Assembly (NCBI RefSeq): GCF_036711975.1
Contig: NC_091968.1
Coordinates: forward strand, 23,064,001 to 23,128,000
Direction: 5' to 3'
DNA length: 64,000 bases
From: Onthophagus taurus
Lineage: Eukaryota; Arthropoda; Insecta; Coleoptera; Scarabaeidae
The position numbers were made by a program, and so were the translations under genes. The notes under the pieces are model-generated. The model searched no databases. It had not been told where the DNA came from and was given only the letters and a program-made list of their open reading frames with translations. The stretch's first letter is position 1, and every line of letters begins with the position of its first letter. Below, piece by piece: positions 41,720 to 60,571 of the stretch.

Positions 41720-43400
41720 ATGACTCTTTTATGTTGGGATAAAGTTTCTTTTGATTGATATAGAATTGAATTTCCTTCAAAATGAGTCCAAACTCGACTA
41801 TTCTATCTTGTTTAGTTCTCGAGATATTCGAATTTTAAGCTTTGATTATTATCACAAAATGGCGGGTTATTACCATTAATTTTTTTATCACAACTTTTTT
41901 GTCTTTTAACATAAATATATCGAATATGGTATTAAATTAAAGGAAATTAAAAATCTTATGGATCTATGCTAAATTTGATAATTAATTATGAAGTAAAAAG
42001 GTAATAATAATAATAAATTAAGTAATTTTAATTCAAAATTTTTGAATTCGATTTCAACTTAAAATCACTTTCACTTTAATTTAGAGCGATTTAAATAAAC
42101 AATTTCTTTTACTTTGGGTTTTTGAGAAAAAGATAATAAAAAATAATAAAAACTTGAGTTGGGATGAAATTTATCTTGATTGATTTAGAATTGAGTTTTC
42201 TTCAAAATGAGTCCAAACTCGACTATTTTATCTTGTTTAGTTCTCGAGATATTCGAATTTTAAGGTTTGGTTATTATCAAAAAATGGCGGATTATTACCA
42301 TTAATTTTTTTATCACAACTTTTTTGTCTTTTAATATAAATATATCGTATTTGGTATTAAATTAAAGGAAATTGAAAACATTATGGATCTATGCTAAATT
42401 TGATAATTAATTATGAAGTAAAAAGGTAATAATAATAAATTAAGTGATTTTAATTAAAAATTTTTGAATTCGATTTTAAATTAAAATCACTTTCACTTTA
42501 ATTTAGAACGATTTAAATAAACAATTTCTTTTACTTTGGGTTTTTGAGAAAAAGATAATAAAAATAATAAAACCTTGGATTGGGATAAAATTTATCTTGA
42601 TTGATATAGAATTGAGTTTTCTTCAAAATGAGTCCAAACTCGACTATTTTATCTTGTTTAGTTCTCGAGATATTCGAATTTTAAGGTTTGATTATTATCA
42701 AAAATGGCGGGTTATTACCATTAATTTTTTTATCACAACTTTTTTGTCTTTTAATATAAATATATCGTATGTGGTATTAAATTAAAGGAAATTGAAAATC
42801 TTATGGATCTATGCTAAATTTGATAATTAATTATGAAGTAAAAAGGTAATAATAATAAATTAAGTAATTTTAATTTAAAATATTTGAATTCGATTTTAAA
42901 TTAAAATCACTTTCGCTTTAATTTAGAACGATTTAAATAAACAATTTCTTTTACTTTGGGTTTTTGAGAAAAAGATAATAAAAACTTGGGTTGGGATAAA
43001 ATTTATCTTGATTGATATAAAATTGAGTTTCCTTCAAAATGAGTCCAAACTCGACTATTTTATCTTGTTTAGTTCTCGAGATATTCGAATTTTAAGGTTT
43101 GATTATTATCAAAAAATGGCGGATTATTACCATTATTTTTTTTATCACAACTTTTTTGTCTTTTAATATAAATATATCGTGTTTGGTATCAAATTAAAGG
43201 AAATTTAAAATCTTATCGATCTATGATAAATTTGATAATTAATTATGAACTAAAGGGGTAATAATAATAATAAATTAACTGATTTTAATTAAAAAATTTT
43301 GAATTTGATTTTAAATAAAAATCAATTTCGTTTTAATTTATAATGATTCAAATAAACAATTTTTTTATGTCAGGTTTTTGAAAGAAAGATGATAAAATAT
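41720..43400. repeat. Four-copy tandem repeat, ~420-bp unit
   Basis: The phrase CAAAATGAGTCCAAACTCGA recurs near 41779, 42204, 42624 and 43037 (spacing about 425, 420 and 413). Also shared are TTGTTTAGTTCTCGAGATAT, GGCGGGTTATTACCATTAAT and GATAATTAATTATGAAGTAA. The fourth unit is the most diverged. No coding frame. Confidence 0.92.
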
Positions 43401-43419
43401 TGAACTGCATGATCATCTT

Positions 43420-43790
43420 CTATTAGCTTCATCCAAAACTGGACGTACTTTTGCAAATTTATCATTTGCATCTAACTCATTATTGTTGAAAAACGAATGA
43501 ACCTTTTGATGGACTCAAATGTAGATCTTGGAAGAGATTGTGTCACAATTTAAACCCCCAGGTCTGGTTGACTTGACCAGTAGTTTCCATCAAGGAACAT
43601 GTCTCAATAAAAGAATACCGAAAAATCTTTTCAATTCACATGGTTTCAATCCAAGATAAGCATTATTTTGAACAACGCTAAATTTAACAATCATATTGAT
43701 GAGTCCATTATCTAAAAACTTAACAAATAGTTCTTGAGGTTAAAGTACGAAAGGCAGAATCTTGGTCCGCCAATTTCTGAACACCTGTAT
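43420..43790 (-). pseudogene. piggyBac-like transposase fragment
   Basis: The minus strand reads ELFVKFLDNGLINMIVKFS, then KPCELKRFFGILLL, then after a stop PGG...NCD, and finally NNNELDANDKFAKVRPVLDE. This is the order of the N-terminal half of piggyBac transposases, ending in the conserved DPNDKFxKVRPLxD block. Several stops and frameshifts are present. A piggyBac C-terminal zinc finger elsewhere (18427-18660) is not contiguous with it. Confidence 0.75.
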
Positions 43791-43845
43791 ATGCTACCCG
43801 CATTTTTATCAGTTAAAAAATATCACATGTGATTTATTCAGTTAA

Positions 43846-43930
43846 CCCTTTCGTTACTAAGAGCGTACGCATACGTTTTTGTATATATGGGCTTGCTAAA
43901 TGATCTTGAAAATACTCCGTAACGAAAGGG
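43846..43930. mobile_element. 85-bp piggyBac-type MITE at TTAA
   Basis: The inverted 12-mer CCCTTTCGTTAC bounds an 85-bp element flanked by TTAA on both sides (43842-43845 and 43931-43934). A TTAA duplication with a CCC start is the piggyBac signature. No coding capacity. It lies 55 bp beyond the piggyBac-like fragment. Confidence 0.8.
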
Positions 43931-44106
43931 TTAAAAAACCTAAGTAGGTAGTTTTTATCCACTTAAAAAATCAGGTTATTGGTATACAGGTATATATTAT
44001 TGAAGTGCAAAATAAAATAAAAAAGTTTCTAGTGGATAAAATCAACGTCTGGGCAAAGATGGGTTAAATTTTTAGGTAAATATATAGCAAATAAATATGT
44101 ACTCAC

Positions 44107-44212
44107 CTTTGAATTCATCTTCATTACATTCCGAACTGGAATCTTCAAAGGTTACGTTGAATAGACGAAATAAACATCCTCGTCTAACATAAATCTTTGT
44201 ATTTTGCTGGAA
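44107..44212 (-). other. Candidate minus-strand exon
   Basis: Bounded by an acceptor (TTTTCCAG) and a strong donor (GTGAGTAC). The frame is open throughout and encodes RRGCLFRLFNVTFEDSSSEC and NEDEFK. An upstream donor GTAAAA at about 44260 would give a ~50-bp intron. No start codon in frame was found. It could be the acidic N-terminal exon of the piggyBac-derived relic just downstream on the same strand, or chance. Confidence 0.3.
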
Positions 44213-44316
44213 AAGTGTAAACATAAAACCTATATGAACTCAAAAACCGTATTTTACCTTTAAATAACGAAACTTCAAACCACTTCAAACGTTAATGTGA
44301 CACAAGATTTCAAAAC

Positions 44317-44565
44317 ATGATGTAACTAAATTCCCTGCTAATGTTGCCAACTGTCATAAATTTGACAGTTATAAAGATTTTAATAATTTATGTTTATTAA
44401 TATTTTATAAATTATTTATATATTTTTATAACATTGTTATTAACTTGTAATTTATAAAAAATAAAGCACGCTTTTTAATACAATACGAAAAATTTTATTG
44501 CTCAAAAAAATATCATAGTTATTAATCAAGAGATTTTCTTTAAATAAATTGTAAATAAATTTTTA
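44317..44565. repeat. Direct repeat, copy 1 (with 45893-46112)
   Basis: Starts ATGATGTAACTAAATTC and ends AAATAAATTGTAAATAAA. It shares TTGCCAACTGTCA, TAAAGCACGCTTTTTAATAC and TTTTATTGCTCAAAAAAATA with the second copy, which is about 25 bp shorter. A family A copy and a foldback lie between the two. Confidence 0.85.
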
Positions 44566-44584
44566 ATTCATTTAGCACGGTTAA

Positions 44585-45470
44585 ACCCGATACTTTCTAG
44601 TTTTAGTGTTAGTTCTAGTTTTAGTGCAATAAAAATATGCAACATGGTGATATCTTATGCTAACTAACGCTACCTACCACTGTCGCTAGAACTAACATTA
44701 GACTTAGAAGAACTAAAAACATTCAAGGTAAATGTTTTTTATTTTTTGAGATAAATGCATCATGTTTGGACACATTTTAAATGTTTTTTAATAAAGAATA
44801 CATCATGAAAGAACACCATGCAGTTGTCCATTTGTCTATTATATGATAACTAACTTCATGTGTAAAGTGTCAACCTCAATTTTGACATATTTGTAATCTT
44901 CATTAAAAATCCTTTAAAGTGAGTACAAACACGACATATGTATCTTCAATAGTAATGAAGTTATGGTTAACTTCCGGTTAGAAATGTCAACCTCAATTTT
45001 AACATATTTGTAACCGTCGTGAAAAATCTTCAATATTAATGAAGTTATGGTCAACTTCCGATTAGAAATGTCAACCTCAATTTTGACATATTTGTAATCG
45101 TCGTGAAAAATCCTTCAAAATCAGCCCAAACATGATACGTTTAATTCCAATATTACTCGAGCTATAAGCAACTTCCGGTTTGAAATGTCAATGTCATTTT
45201 GATATATTCTTAGTTTTTATAAAATGTCTTAAAATTTGTGTCAAAAACAATAACTTAATTAAACAAATCAGAAATTAAGGTTGGTATTAATATTTAAATA
45301 TTAAATTGCAATCTTCATTGTTGCTAACTTCGGGTTTAATGTTTTTTATTCTAACTTTTTTGTTTTTTGAGATAAGTGCGTCATGTTTGTACTCATTTTA
45401 AAGGTTATTTTATAAAGATTACGAATATAATAATAAAATTAAAGTTGACTTCAAACATTGATATCTAAAC
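44585..45470. repeat. Family A copy
   Basis: CTAG-rich end (TTCTAGTTTTAGTGTTAGTT) at 44598-44625, then modules with TTTGGACACATTTTAAATG, AGTGAGTACAAACACGAC, repeated AACCTCAATTTTGACATATT and AAAATCAGCCCAAACATGAT. One ~75-bp module near 44985-45100 is duplicated in tandem. Confidence 0.85.
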
Positions 45471-45521
45471 AGAAAAATTTAACTTCAAAACTTGCTTTTA
45501 TTAAATATGCTCAGTACAAAA

Positions 45522-45843
45522 AACTTACGTCATAATTAACTATATAAAACTTATGTAGAATGTGAAAAAAATCATAATACCAGTCGATTAACTACAAAAA
45601 ACTTTCTTTTCTTTTCTTGTGAGTGTATTCTTTTTGAAATTACTTCTCCTCTCTCTTGTAACTTTGGTTTTTGTCTCTTTTTCGTTTTTTTGTAACCTTG
45701 ATTGTCGTGTTTATACAGTTTTTAATATTTTAATACATTTTTTATTCGTAATCGATTTTAATTCGTTTTTTGTAGTTAATCGACTGGTATTATGAATTTT
45801 TTCACATTTTACATAAGTTTTATATAGTTAATTATGACGTAAG
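45522..45843. mobile_element. Foldback MITE, ~75-bp inverted termini
   Basis: The left arm CTTACGTCATAATTAACTAT ... CCAGTCGATTAACTACAAAA is mirrored at 45764-45843. About 160 bp of unrelated sequence lies between. Non-coding. Confidence 0.88.
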
Positions 45844-45892
45844 TTTTTATATTTGTCTATTATATGATAACTAACTTCAGGTATAAAATGGC

Positions 45893-46112
45893 ATGATGTA
45901 ACTAAATTCGCTGTTAACGTTGCCAACTGTCACAAATTTGACAGTTTTAATATTTTATAAATTATTTATATATTTTATAAAATCGTTATTAACTTGTAAG
46001 TTATAAAAAATAAAGCACGCTTTTTAATACAATACAAAAAATTTTATTGCTCAAAAAAATATCACAGTTACAGTTATTAATCACCACAGATTTGTTTTAA
46101 ATAAATTGTAAA
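45893..46112. repeat. Direct repeat, copy 2 (with 44317-44565)
   Basis: Second copy of the segment described at 44317. It lacks a short internal stretch around 44370-44390. Confidence 0.85.
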
Positions 46113-47490
46113 TAAAAAAAGATTAAAAAATAACTTAATTGATATTTCTTTTTTGAAAAAATAAATTAATAAAATTCAGGTACTCACCGAGACACTTTTT
46201 GGTTATTATCTGGGTATTTGCAGGAACACCGAAACAAACAGAAGTAAAAATTAGTTAGAAATTAAAAATGTTGTTTAGTTTAAAAACATATAAGGGAAAA
46301 TGTTAAAGATATTTCGTCATTTATCGGTTAATTTCGTTTTAAATGAAGAGGAAATATCTTTAAAACAAATCCTAAATGAAAAAGTAAAAATAAAAAACCA
46401 CCTAACCCAGGTTAATTCGTTTTTCTAGAGGAAGGAAAGACAAATATGCCCCTACTTGTGAATTAAAATTACTAACACTTTTCGTTTTATTCATTTTTAC
46501 AAACCTGAGCTAAATAGCTAATAAAGGTAATAAAATTTTTCACCTAACATTCATTAAATAAAATAAAAAAATTAAAAGAAATAAAGAATATTTCATAAAA
46601 AAACACTAAAAGAAAAATCTATACATACCTATATTATTTTTCTCTAACAACTTCCTATCACTATCTATTTATTATCTCCTTCATTATCTCCTGCGCCTTT
46701 ATTTTCCTATTAGAAAAATCTTCTAATAATTTCATATCCTGCGAATTTTTCCTGACTCTTTTTCATTTTTTGACACCTTTTATCACTTCCTAACACTCAA
46801 CTAATAATAAACGAAACCCTAAAAGTAACCTAAATCACGAATATTCTTTTGCAAGAAAAAAAAACAACCTTTATTGTTATTAAATGTCAATGTTACAGAT
46901 AATAAAAGAATAGAACCAAAACGTTGTTTTCAAAAACTATAATAAATTGTATAATTTTATTACATCTAACGTTCGTACATTAAAAAAAATCCATAATCTC
47001 TCTACACACTAATCCTACGTTTAGTTTAGATCAAAGAAACTTTTCGAATATTTTTTATTTATTGAAATTTAAATTTAAAAAACTTAAATTGCACCGTAAC
47101 TAAACACATATCGAGTTTGTTTTAACAGAAAAGAAAAAAATGGATCACCTACACTAATCACACACATATCTAAAGATGAATTGAACAAAAAAAATTAGTT
47201 GAAAATCAAAAAAAAAAAAAAATCTTAAACCCTAATTTTATTGTTTATCGTTAATTAATTAATTTGATAACTAAATTAAACGACTTCAATTCATTTCATT
47301 TCAACACTAACACATTTTTTTTATATCATTAATAAATTAATTAATTAAATTTCGATCTCTCCCAATAAAAACGGGCGAGATAAATTTTTAACTTCCTTTT
47401 TTTTTTTTAAATAAAAACATTTTGCGTCAATGTCTTTTTAATTGTCCAAATTCACTTACTTTTTGTCTCAATCTCAAAAATTTCGAGTTA
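46113..47490. other. AT-rich 3' flank of the hnRNP gene
   Basis: Downstream of the minus-strand hnRNP stop codon and so likely 3' UTR plus spacer. Several TTTATT words (AATAAA on the minus strand) could serve as poly(A) signals. No gene seen. Confidence 0.45.
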
Positions 47491-54038
<6,548 letters not shown>

Positions 54039-54359
54039 GATTGAGTTTGATTATTATCGAAAAAAGCACCTACTTTTGAGAAAAATTAGAGAAAAATGTG
54101 GCTTTCAACAACACAATAGATTAAACGTAAACCAAGCGCAGGTAACGCCACTAAATGACGTGAATTTAGCTATAAATGAGTACAGTTATGATTTCACAGT
54201 AAAAAGAGACAGATCTAATCGAGAATTTATGTGTAAGATAAAGATAGAGAAACGCCTATTTATTGATTGTTTAAACCACGCATGCGTATTCGTATTAAAT
54301 GAGTCCTTTATTTTAGGTTGGTACCAAATGTAACCGTTTTCTTTTAAATTTCAAAGCTA
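54039..54359. other. Upstream of hnRNP exon 1
   Basis: Likely 5' UTR or intron of the minus-strand hnRNP gene. A 113-codon plus-strand open frame here overlaps hnRNP exon 1 in antisense and has no recognisable motif. Confidence 0.35.
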
Positions 54360-55060
54360 TTTATTTAAAAACTAACAAATAAAACTTTATTAAAATTAAT
54401 TAATTTCAACAATTAAAAACAAATCAATTAAATTCTACCAAGTACTAATACAAAACAAAATTTTTATAAATATTTTTAATGAATAGTTTTTAACTTAGGT
54501 TGGTATTAATTTTGACAAGTTGTTTATAAAGAATTAACTTATTAAATAATAATAATAACAAAATTAAATGCTTTTGAATATTACAAAACAAAGATTTCTT
54601 TGTGTCGTTTTCAAAGGATAAAAGTTATAACGTGATTCTTGGTACGTTGGTATTAGAAGACATCATATAGGGTGAGTTTTTTTACGAAGTTTAATAAAAC
54701 TTTATTAAATTTAATTAATTTCAAAAAAATTAAGCTTTACTTGATACATAAAAAAATGTTTTTATAATAATTATTTGTAATTAAAAGTTTTTAACATAAT
54801 TAATTTTAGGTTGGTATTAAATTTGATAACCGAAATTTGACATTTATGACAGGTTTAAAATGACACAATTTATTTATACAAAGTGGTAAGTTATTTTGTT
54901 AATAATAATAATAAGATAAACTAAATTATTTTGAATATTTGAAAACAAAGATTTCTTTGTGTCTTTTTGAAAGGATGAAAGTTATAACGTGATTCTTGGG
55001 ACGTTGGCACAAGTCCCGAAGACAAATCATATAGGGTGGTTTTTTTACGGGGTTCCGGGG
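54360..55060. repeat. Two-copy tandem repeat, ~350 bp
   Basis: AAAACAAAGATTTCTTTGTG, AAAGTTATAACGTGATTCTT and ATCATATAGGGTG occur at about 54585-54680 and again at 54940-55040, with similar AT-rich leaders before each. The second copy runs directly into the CpG-rich block. Confidence 0.75.
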
Positions 55061-55780
55061 GTCGGAAATCGCCCTATTTATCTGACCTAACTGGTGGTGC
55101 ATTTTTATTAATTTAGGAAAAAAGGCTGACGGGCGACCCGGCGTCGTCGTCTCTTCGACGCCGACGATGCCGGCGACGCCGTAGAGACTGGCGTCGTCCC
55201 CACATGTAGACGAAGAGGGGTTGTTTTTTGAACCCACCCCGAAAACCCTAGTTGTAAACACACAAATCTATTTAATTTCACCCCGGAACCTCTCTTTCTG
55301 TTTATTATTTGTTGTTTTTCTTTCAACTTTTTAACGAGAAAATGAAACTAATTAAATTTTCCTTTAAATGGTCCCGAAAGAAATTGGGGATCATTAATTT
55401 TGTTTTCTTGTTGTTGTTGTGTACCCGATTGGGAATGGGGTGCGAGTTTGATTGGCGCCATTATTTGGAGAAAACATCCGCGCGGTTTGGCGCCGGGCGT
55501 CGCGGCGCCGCCGGTCAAATCGCGAATGACGACGTCGAGGGGTTGGAAACGGGCAGAGAGAAAAAAATAAACTGGAACACCGATGTTTGTCAGATTGTTT
55601 GTTGACTTGTCGTTAATTTTTCACCCTATATAGAAGCGTCCGTCGCCGCGACGCCCCCAAAGACGACGTCGCCCCGAAGACGCCTCAACGACGCCGGCCT
55701 TGTTTCGGAGTCCGGCACCAGAGCCACCCCCACGTCGAATCCCGCAAAGAATGTTTTTGTCTCGGACTCCACAAATTCGA
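55061..55780. promoter_or_regulatory. CpG-rich island, candidate promoter region
   Basis: Strongly GC- and CpG-rich segments (CGACCCGGCGTCGTCGTCTC, GACGCCGACGATGCCGGCGA near 55135-55190; 55490-55560; 55630-55740) in an otherwise AT-rich window. It lies 1 kb upstream of the minus-strand hnRNP start codon and could be its promoter with a non-coding first exon, or the promoter of an unseen plus-strand gene. Confidence 0.4.
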
Positions 55781-56024
55781 ACAATAACTACCCTATATTG
55801 ACGACTTGGTAAGTTGTTTTTCTTCTTTGAGATTCACATTTGAATCTAAAATTAGATATCATCAGTATAAATTGAAAGATTTATGGTTTGTTTTCATAAA
55901 ACGTTTGGGTGAAATTTATATGAATCTTTTAGGAGGTAAATTGTGTAATTAATCATTGGCCAAAGAAAAAGAAATGATATCAAAGAATCTAAACCCATTT
56001 TTTCTTCTTCTCAATCTCTTCCTC

Positions 56025-56260
56025 CCATTGGGCTCTTGATCTACCGCGCTTTCTCTTTCCTTTTGGCTTCATGTTGAACATTTTCTTAGATATTCTATTT
56101 TCTTTCATTCGAACCAGATCACCATACCGACTTAGTTGTTTTCCCTCTACTTTCTGTACCAGGGAGTTTAAGCTTAGTTCTTCTGTGATGTTCTTGTTCC
56201 GTACTCTATCTCTTCTGGTTTCCTCAATATCTTGCGTGGGTACTTCATCTCTGCTAATAC
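56025..56260 (-). pseudogene. LINE C-terminal fragment
   Basis: The minus strand reads RRDRVRNKNITEELSLNSLV, SRYGDLVRMKENRISKKMF and KGKRKRGRSRAQWEEEIEKK, the WxGHxxRM and GRPxxxW blocks at the end of many LINE RT proteins. About 75 residues are readable in one frame. Confidence 0.8.
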
Positions 56261-56349
56261 TATTTGTTTTAAAGGATAAAGCTAAGCGCCAATCACGTTA
56301 TACGATTATAAGTCCGATTTGCATCGTACGTCTAATTCTAGTTCTCTCT

Positions 56350-58540
56350 CTCTAGTTGTATATTTTTATTGAATTAAAACTAGAACGAGAACTAAAAACA
56401 TTCGGGTTTATTCGTGGAAAAAACTTTCAGTTGATATTATTATATATGTAATCTTTATAAATTAACGTTTAAAGCGAGTCCAAACATGACGCATTTATCT
56501 CAAAAAACCAAAAAGTTCAAACTTTCAACTTTTAATTTTGACATATTTGTCAACTTCATAAAAAATCCTTTAAAATGAGTCCAAACTCGACATACCTAAT
56601 TTTAATAATGAAAATAATAATCACTTCCGGTTTGAAACGTCAACGTCAATTTTGACATATTTGTCATCTTCATTAAAAAACCTTTAAAATGAGTCCAAAC
56701 ATGACGCACTTATCTCAAAAAACAAAAAAGTTAGAATAAAAAACATTAAACCCGAAGTTAGCAACAATGAAGATAGCAATTTCATTTTTAAATATTAATA
56801 CCAACCTTAATTTTTTATTCTTTTTTATTATATTTTTGTTTTTGTGACAAATATTAAGACATTTTATAAAAATTAAGAATATTTCAAAATGACATTGACA
56901 TTTCAAACCGGAAATTGCTTATATCTCGCGTAATATTGGAATTAAACGTATCTTGTTTGGACTCATTTTAAAGGATTTTTCATGAGGATTACAAATATGT
57001 CAAAATTGAGGTTGACATTCTTAACCGGAAGTTGACCATAACTTCATTAATATTGAAGATAAACATGTCGTGTTTGTACTCATTTTAAAGGATTTTTCAT
57101 GAAGATTACAAATATGTCACAATTGAGATTGACATTTTAAACCTGAAGTTAGTTATCATATAATAGACAAATGGACAACCTCATGGTGTTCTTTCATGAT
57201 GAAACCTAGAACTAACACTAAACCTAGAAATATTTGTGTTTACTCGCGTGCCTAAAAATAATTTTGATGTTTTTTGAAAGAGTTACAACGCACGGCTCAG
57301 AAAAAACTTTCAGGTGTTAATGCCAACTTTAATTCTGTTATTATATTCGTAATCTTTATAAAATAACCTTTAAAATGAGTCCAAAGATGATGCACTTATC
57401 TCAAAAAACAAAAAAGTTGGACTAAAAAACATTAAACCCGAAGTTAGCAACAATGAAGATAGCAATTTAATTTTTAAATATTAATACCAACCTTAATTTT
57501 TGATTTTTTTTATTGTATTTTTGTTTTGTGACAAATATTAAGACATTTTATAAAAATTAAGAATATATCAAAATGACATTGACATTTCAAACCGGAAGTT
57601 GCTTACATCTCGAGTAATATTGGAATTGAACGTATCATGTTTGGACTCATTTTAAAGCATTTTTCACAACGATTACAAATATGTCAAAATTGACGTTGAC
57701 ATTCTTAACCGGAAGTTAATCATAATTTCATTAATATTGCAGATAAATATGTCGTGTTTGTACTCATTTTAAAGGATTTTTAATGAAGATTACAAATATG
57801 TCAAAATTGAGGTTGACATTTTAAACCGGAAGTTAGTTATCATATAATAGACAAATGGACACCTTCATGGTGTTCTTTCATGATGAAAACTAGAACTAAC
57901 ACTAAACCTAGAAATATTTGAGTTTAGCTGCGCTCCTAAACATAATTTTGATGTTTTTTGAAAGAATTTCGACGCACGGCTAAGAAAAAACTTTCAGGTG
58001 TTAATGTCAACTTTAATTCTGTTATTATATTCGTAATCTTCATAAAATAACCTTTAAAATGAGCCCAAACATGACGCACTTATCTCAAGAAACAAAAAAG
58101 TTAGAATAAAAAACATTAAACCCGAAGTTAGCAACAATGAAGATAGCAATTTGATTTTTAAATATTAATACCAACCTTACATTTTGATTTTTTTATTATA
58201 TTTTTGTTTTGAGACTAATATTAAGACAGTTTATAAAAGTTAAGAATATGTCAAAATGACATTGACATTTCAAACCGGAAGTTGCTTACATCTCGAGTAA
58301 TATTGGAATTAAACGTATCATGTTTGGACTCATTTTAAAGCATTTTTCACGACGATTACAAATATGTCAAAATTGACGTTGACATTCTTAACCGGAAATT
58401 GACCATAACTTCATTAATAAAGATAAATATGTCGTGTTTGTACTCATTTTAAAGGATTTTTAATGAAGATTACAAATATGTCAAAATTGAGGTTGACATT
58501 TTAAACCTGAAGTTACTTATCATAAAATAGAAGTTTTATA
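56350..58540. repeat. Family A, three copies in tandem
   Basis: CTAG-rich junctions near 56380, 57190 and 57885 (AACTAACACTAAACCTAGAA at the last two, 695 bp apart). Each unit holds the same order: AAAATGAGTCCAAACATGAC, TTAAACCCGAAGTTAGCAA, TAATACCAACCTTA, ACATTTCAAACCGGAAGTTG, TTTGGACTCATTTTAAAG, TTGTACTCATTTTAAAGGA, AGTTATCATATAATAGACAA. The third copy ends near 58530 where it joins the block shared with 12950-13260. Confidence 0.9.
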
Positions 58541-58890
58541 ACTGAAGTTAATCTAGTCTTAGTTATTTTTCCGCACTTTCTTTTTATTTTTAACGTGTTT
58601 TTTGGGTCATTTCACATTTATTAAAAAAAATCGTCGATTTTTAAGCCACATGATGATTCTTGAATTTTTCCCAAGTTTCTTAATTTTTTTTTTTTAAAAA
58701 AGAGAGAACTTTTTAAACTGTAATTTTGTAAATTAGTAACTAATAATCTGATTTAGAATTTGATATGTGATCTTTTTTAACAAAACAAAAAGAAATATTA
58801 AAAAACTTGTTCGTAAAATGGATAAGATGAGAGATGTTAATCTATTTGTAGAGTCTTTGAAGATGGCCAATGGCCGAAACTGTTTAGACT
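58530..58890. repeat. Block shared in reverse with 12950-13260
   Basis: AACTGAAGTTAATCTAGT, CGCACTTTCTTTTTATTTTT, GCCACATGATGATTCTTGAA and GATGAGAGATGTTAATCTAT match the reverse complement of 12950-13260. In both places it abuts family A at the same point. Confidence 0.8.
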
Positions 58891-58984
58891 TAAATTTTAT
58901 ATCAAATAAAAACCAGTTTTAAAGTACAAAATCAAACTCACGAGTATTTTCTTTAAAAATTGTGGAGAGTGCAATTAAAGAACT

Positions 58985-59340
58985 GGATTGGACTTCCTAC
59001 TTCTTCTGTTTTACCTTATCCTTGACTATGGCACTCCACCACTTAGTTCTCTTTCGATAGTGGCCGGATTTTAGTTCAGCATACTCTGGTAGCTGTCCCT
59101 AGTATTGTTTCTCTGAACTTTTTCCATCTATCGTTGAGACTCCACTGTTCTTCTGATTCGACAGCTTGTTCTTCCAGCCTTCTTAATTCCTCCAGAAGTT
59201 CTCCACCATACTCCTTCCTTCTTTCCTGGTTTTCCAAATTCTTCCAGTTTTAGTCTTTCATATATTGTTGTTGTTTCTTTCAGATCTGCTTTCAGGTTGG
59301 TATCAGTTATCAATAGTCGGTGTCTTGTACTGAATATCTC
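58985..59340 (-). pseudogene. LINE fragment, end of endonuclease domain
   Basis: The minus strand reads TRHRLLITDTNLKADLKE, then TIYERLKLEEFGKPGKKEGV and VWWRTSGGIKKA. The first block resembles the SDHRLL motif that ends LINE endonucleases. Downstream frames have stops. Confidence 0.5.
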
Positions 59341-60571
59341 ATGGATCTAGAGTAAATTATATAATCTATTATGCTCTTCGTTCCTCTTTCTTCCGCTTCG
59401 TTTGTTATTTTATGAATATTTTGTGTTCAGAAAAGTATCATTCTTTACCCATTGCTGTTAAAGACTTCTTCTCCTCTAAACCAATTTTCAATATTTGAAT
59501 GTGATGGTTGACAAGAAAGATGTTTTTGTTGAGTATAAATACTCTTTATTAAAAGCGTTTCTCACGTATATCAAAGAATAATGATCTCCTTGTATATTTT
59601 TTTATTTTGATAAGATCTTTAAAGAGGAAAAACATTATCTGATGGATTGGGTATGAAATGTAAATAATAAACAAGACGGACTTCTCCAAATAAACTGAGC
59701 TTCGTTAGATATCGTGCGAGTTGCAATAATTTTTTTTTGATTTGTGTATAAACAAATATAGCCGTTTTATTGAAGATCATTGTTCGACGTCGATCCGACT
59801 GGTGCAAAATGTAAATAGGTGGTAAGTGTTGGAAATTTGTTTTCCGAGTTGGAAGGTCGAAGACAGTCGCCGCCAGTTTCTGCGGCGCGGCGCCAATAAG
59901 ACTGGTAAACAAACCAACTGCTTGAAAACTATTCATTATTTTTTTTATTTATTTCGTTGATCTTGTTTAATGCGTTTCCGATATACGAATATCAAATAAA
60001 TAAACATATAAATTTTTATGTTTTTGTTGCTAATCAATAAAAATATGAACTAAATAAGCTGTTTTTTAAAGATTCTGAAGAAAAGTAATGATAAGGTTCA
60101 TTTTTGCTTTATTTTGATGGGAGATGTTAAATTATATTCGGTTCCCTTGTATATCTATTGTAAATATATGGGGGGTTAAAATTGAGGGTGGATGGATGGC
60201 ATTTATTGCCGACGTCGTCGGTCGGTCGTCTGCGGACGGCAGACCTGGCACCAGAGTTTGTTGTTGTTGGCTGGCACCGACAACTGTCTGTATTATCCCT
60301 ATTTAGAGCGAACTCAGTCTAGCCACCTTAGGCGCCATTCGAAACCCACCCTCACCACACCGATTCTCCAACAAAACCCCCTTATTCTGGGGTCCGAATA
60401 AAAACTCACACCTTTTTTTTAATTTCTTTTAATATTTACATCTATTCGTTAAGAAATAATACAATTAAATCAATCATTTTTTCATAAATTTGTTAAATAA
60501 TTTAAAATTACCCCCAATAATTTTAATGGTTTTCTGTTTTTTTTAATGTTGTTTTATTTTAACAATCAACA
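59341..60571. other. Region without an assigned gene, two CpG-rich patches
   Basis: CpG-rich patches at 59860-59900 (TTTCTGCGGCGCGGCGCC) and 60205-60275 (CGACGTCGTCGGTCGGTCGT). Open frames crossing them (59619-59936 minus; 60124-60401 plus) have no known motif. The rest is AT-rich. Confidence 0.35.

Noticed and set aside
44317..46112. LTR retrotransposon with ~230-bp LTRs
   Set aside because: No primer-binding site, polypurine tract or gag/pol between the copies, and the copies lack TG...CA ends.
55309..55605. 98-codon frame across the CpG island
   Set aside because: GC-rich DNA has few stops by chance. No recognisable domain; the hydrophobic stretch alone is not enough to call a secreted protein.
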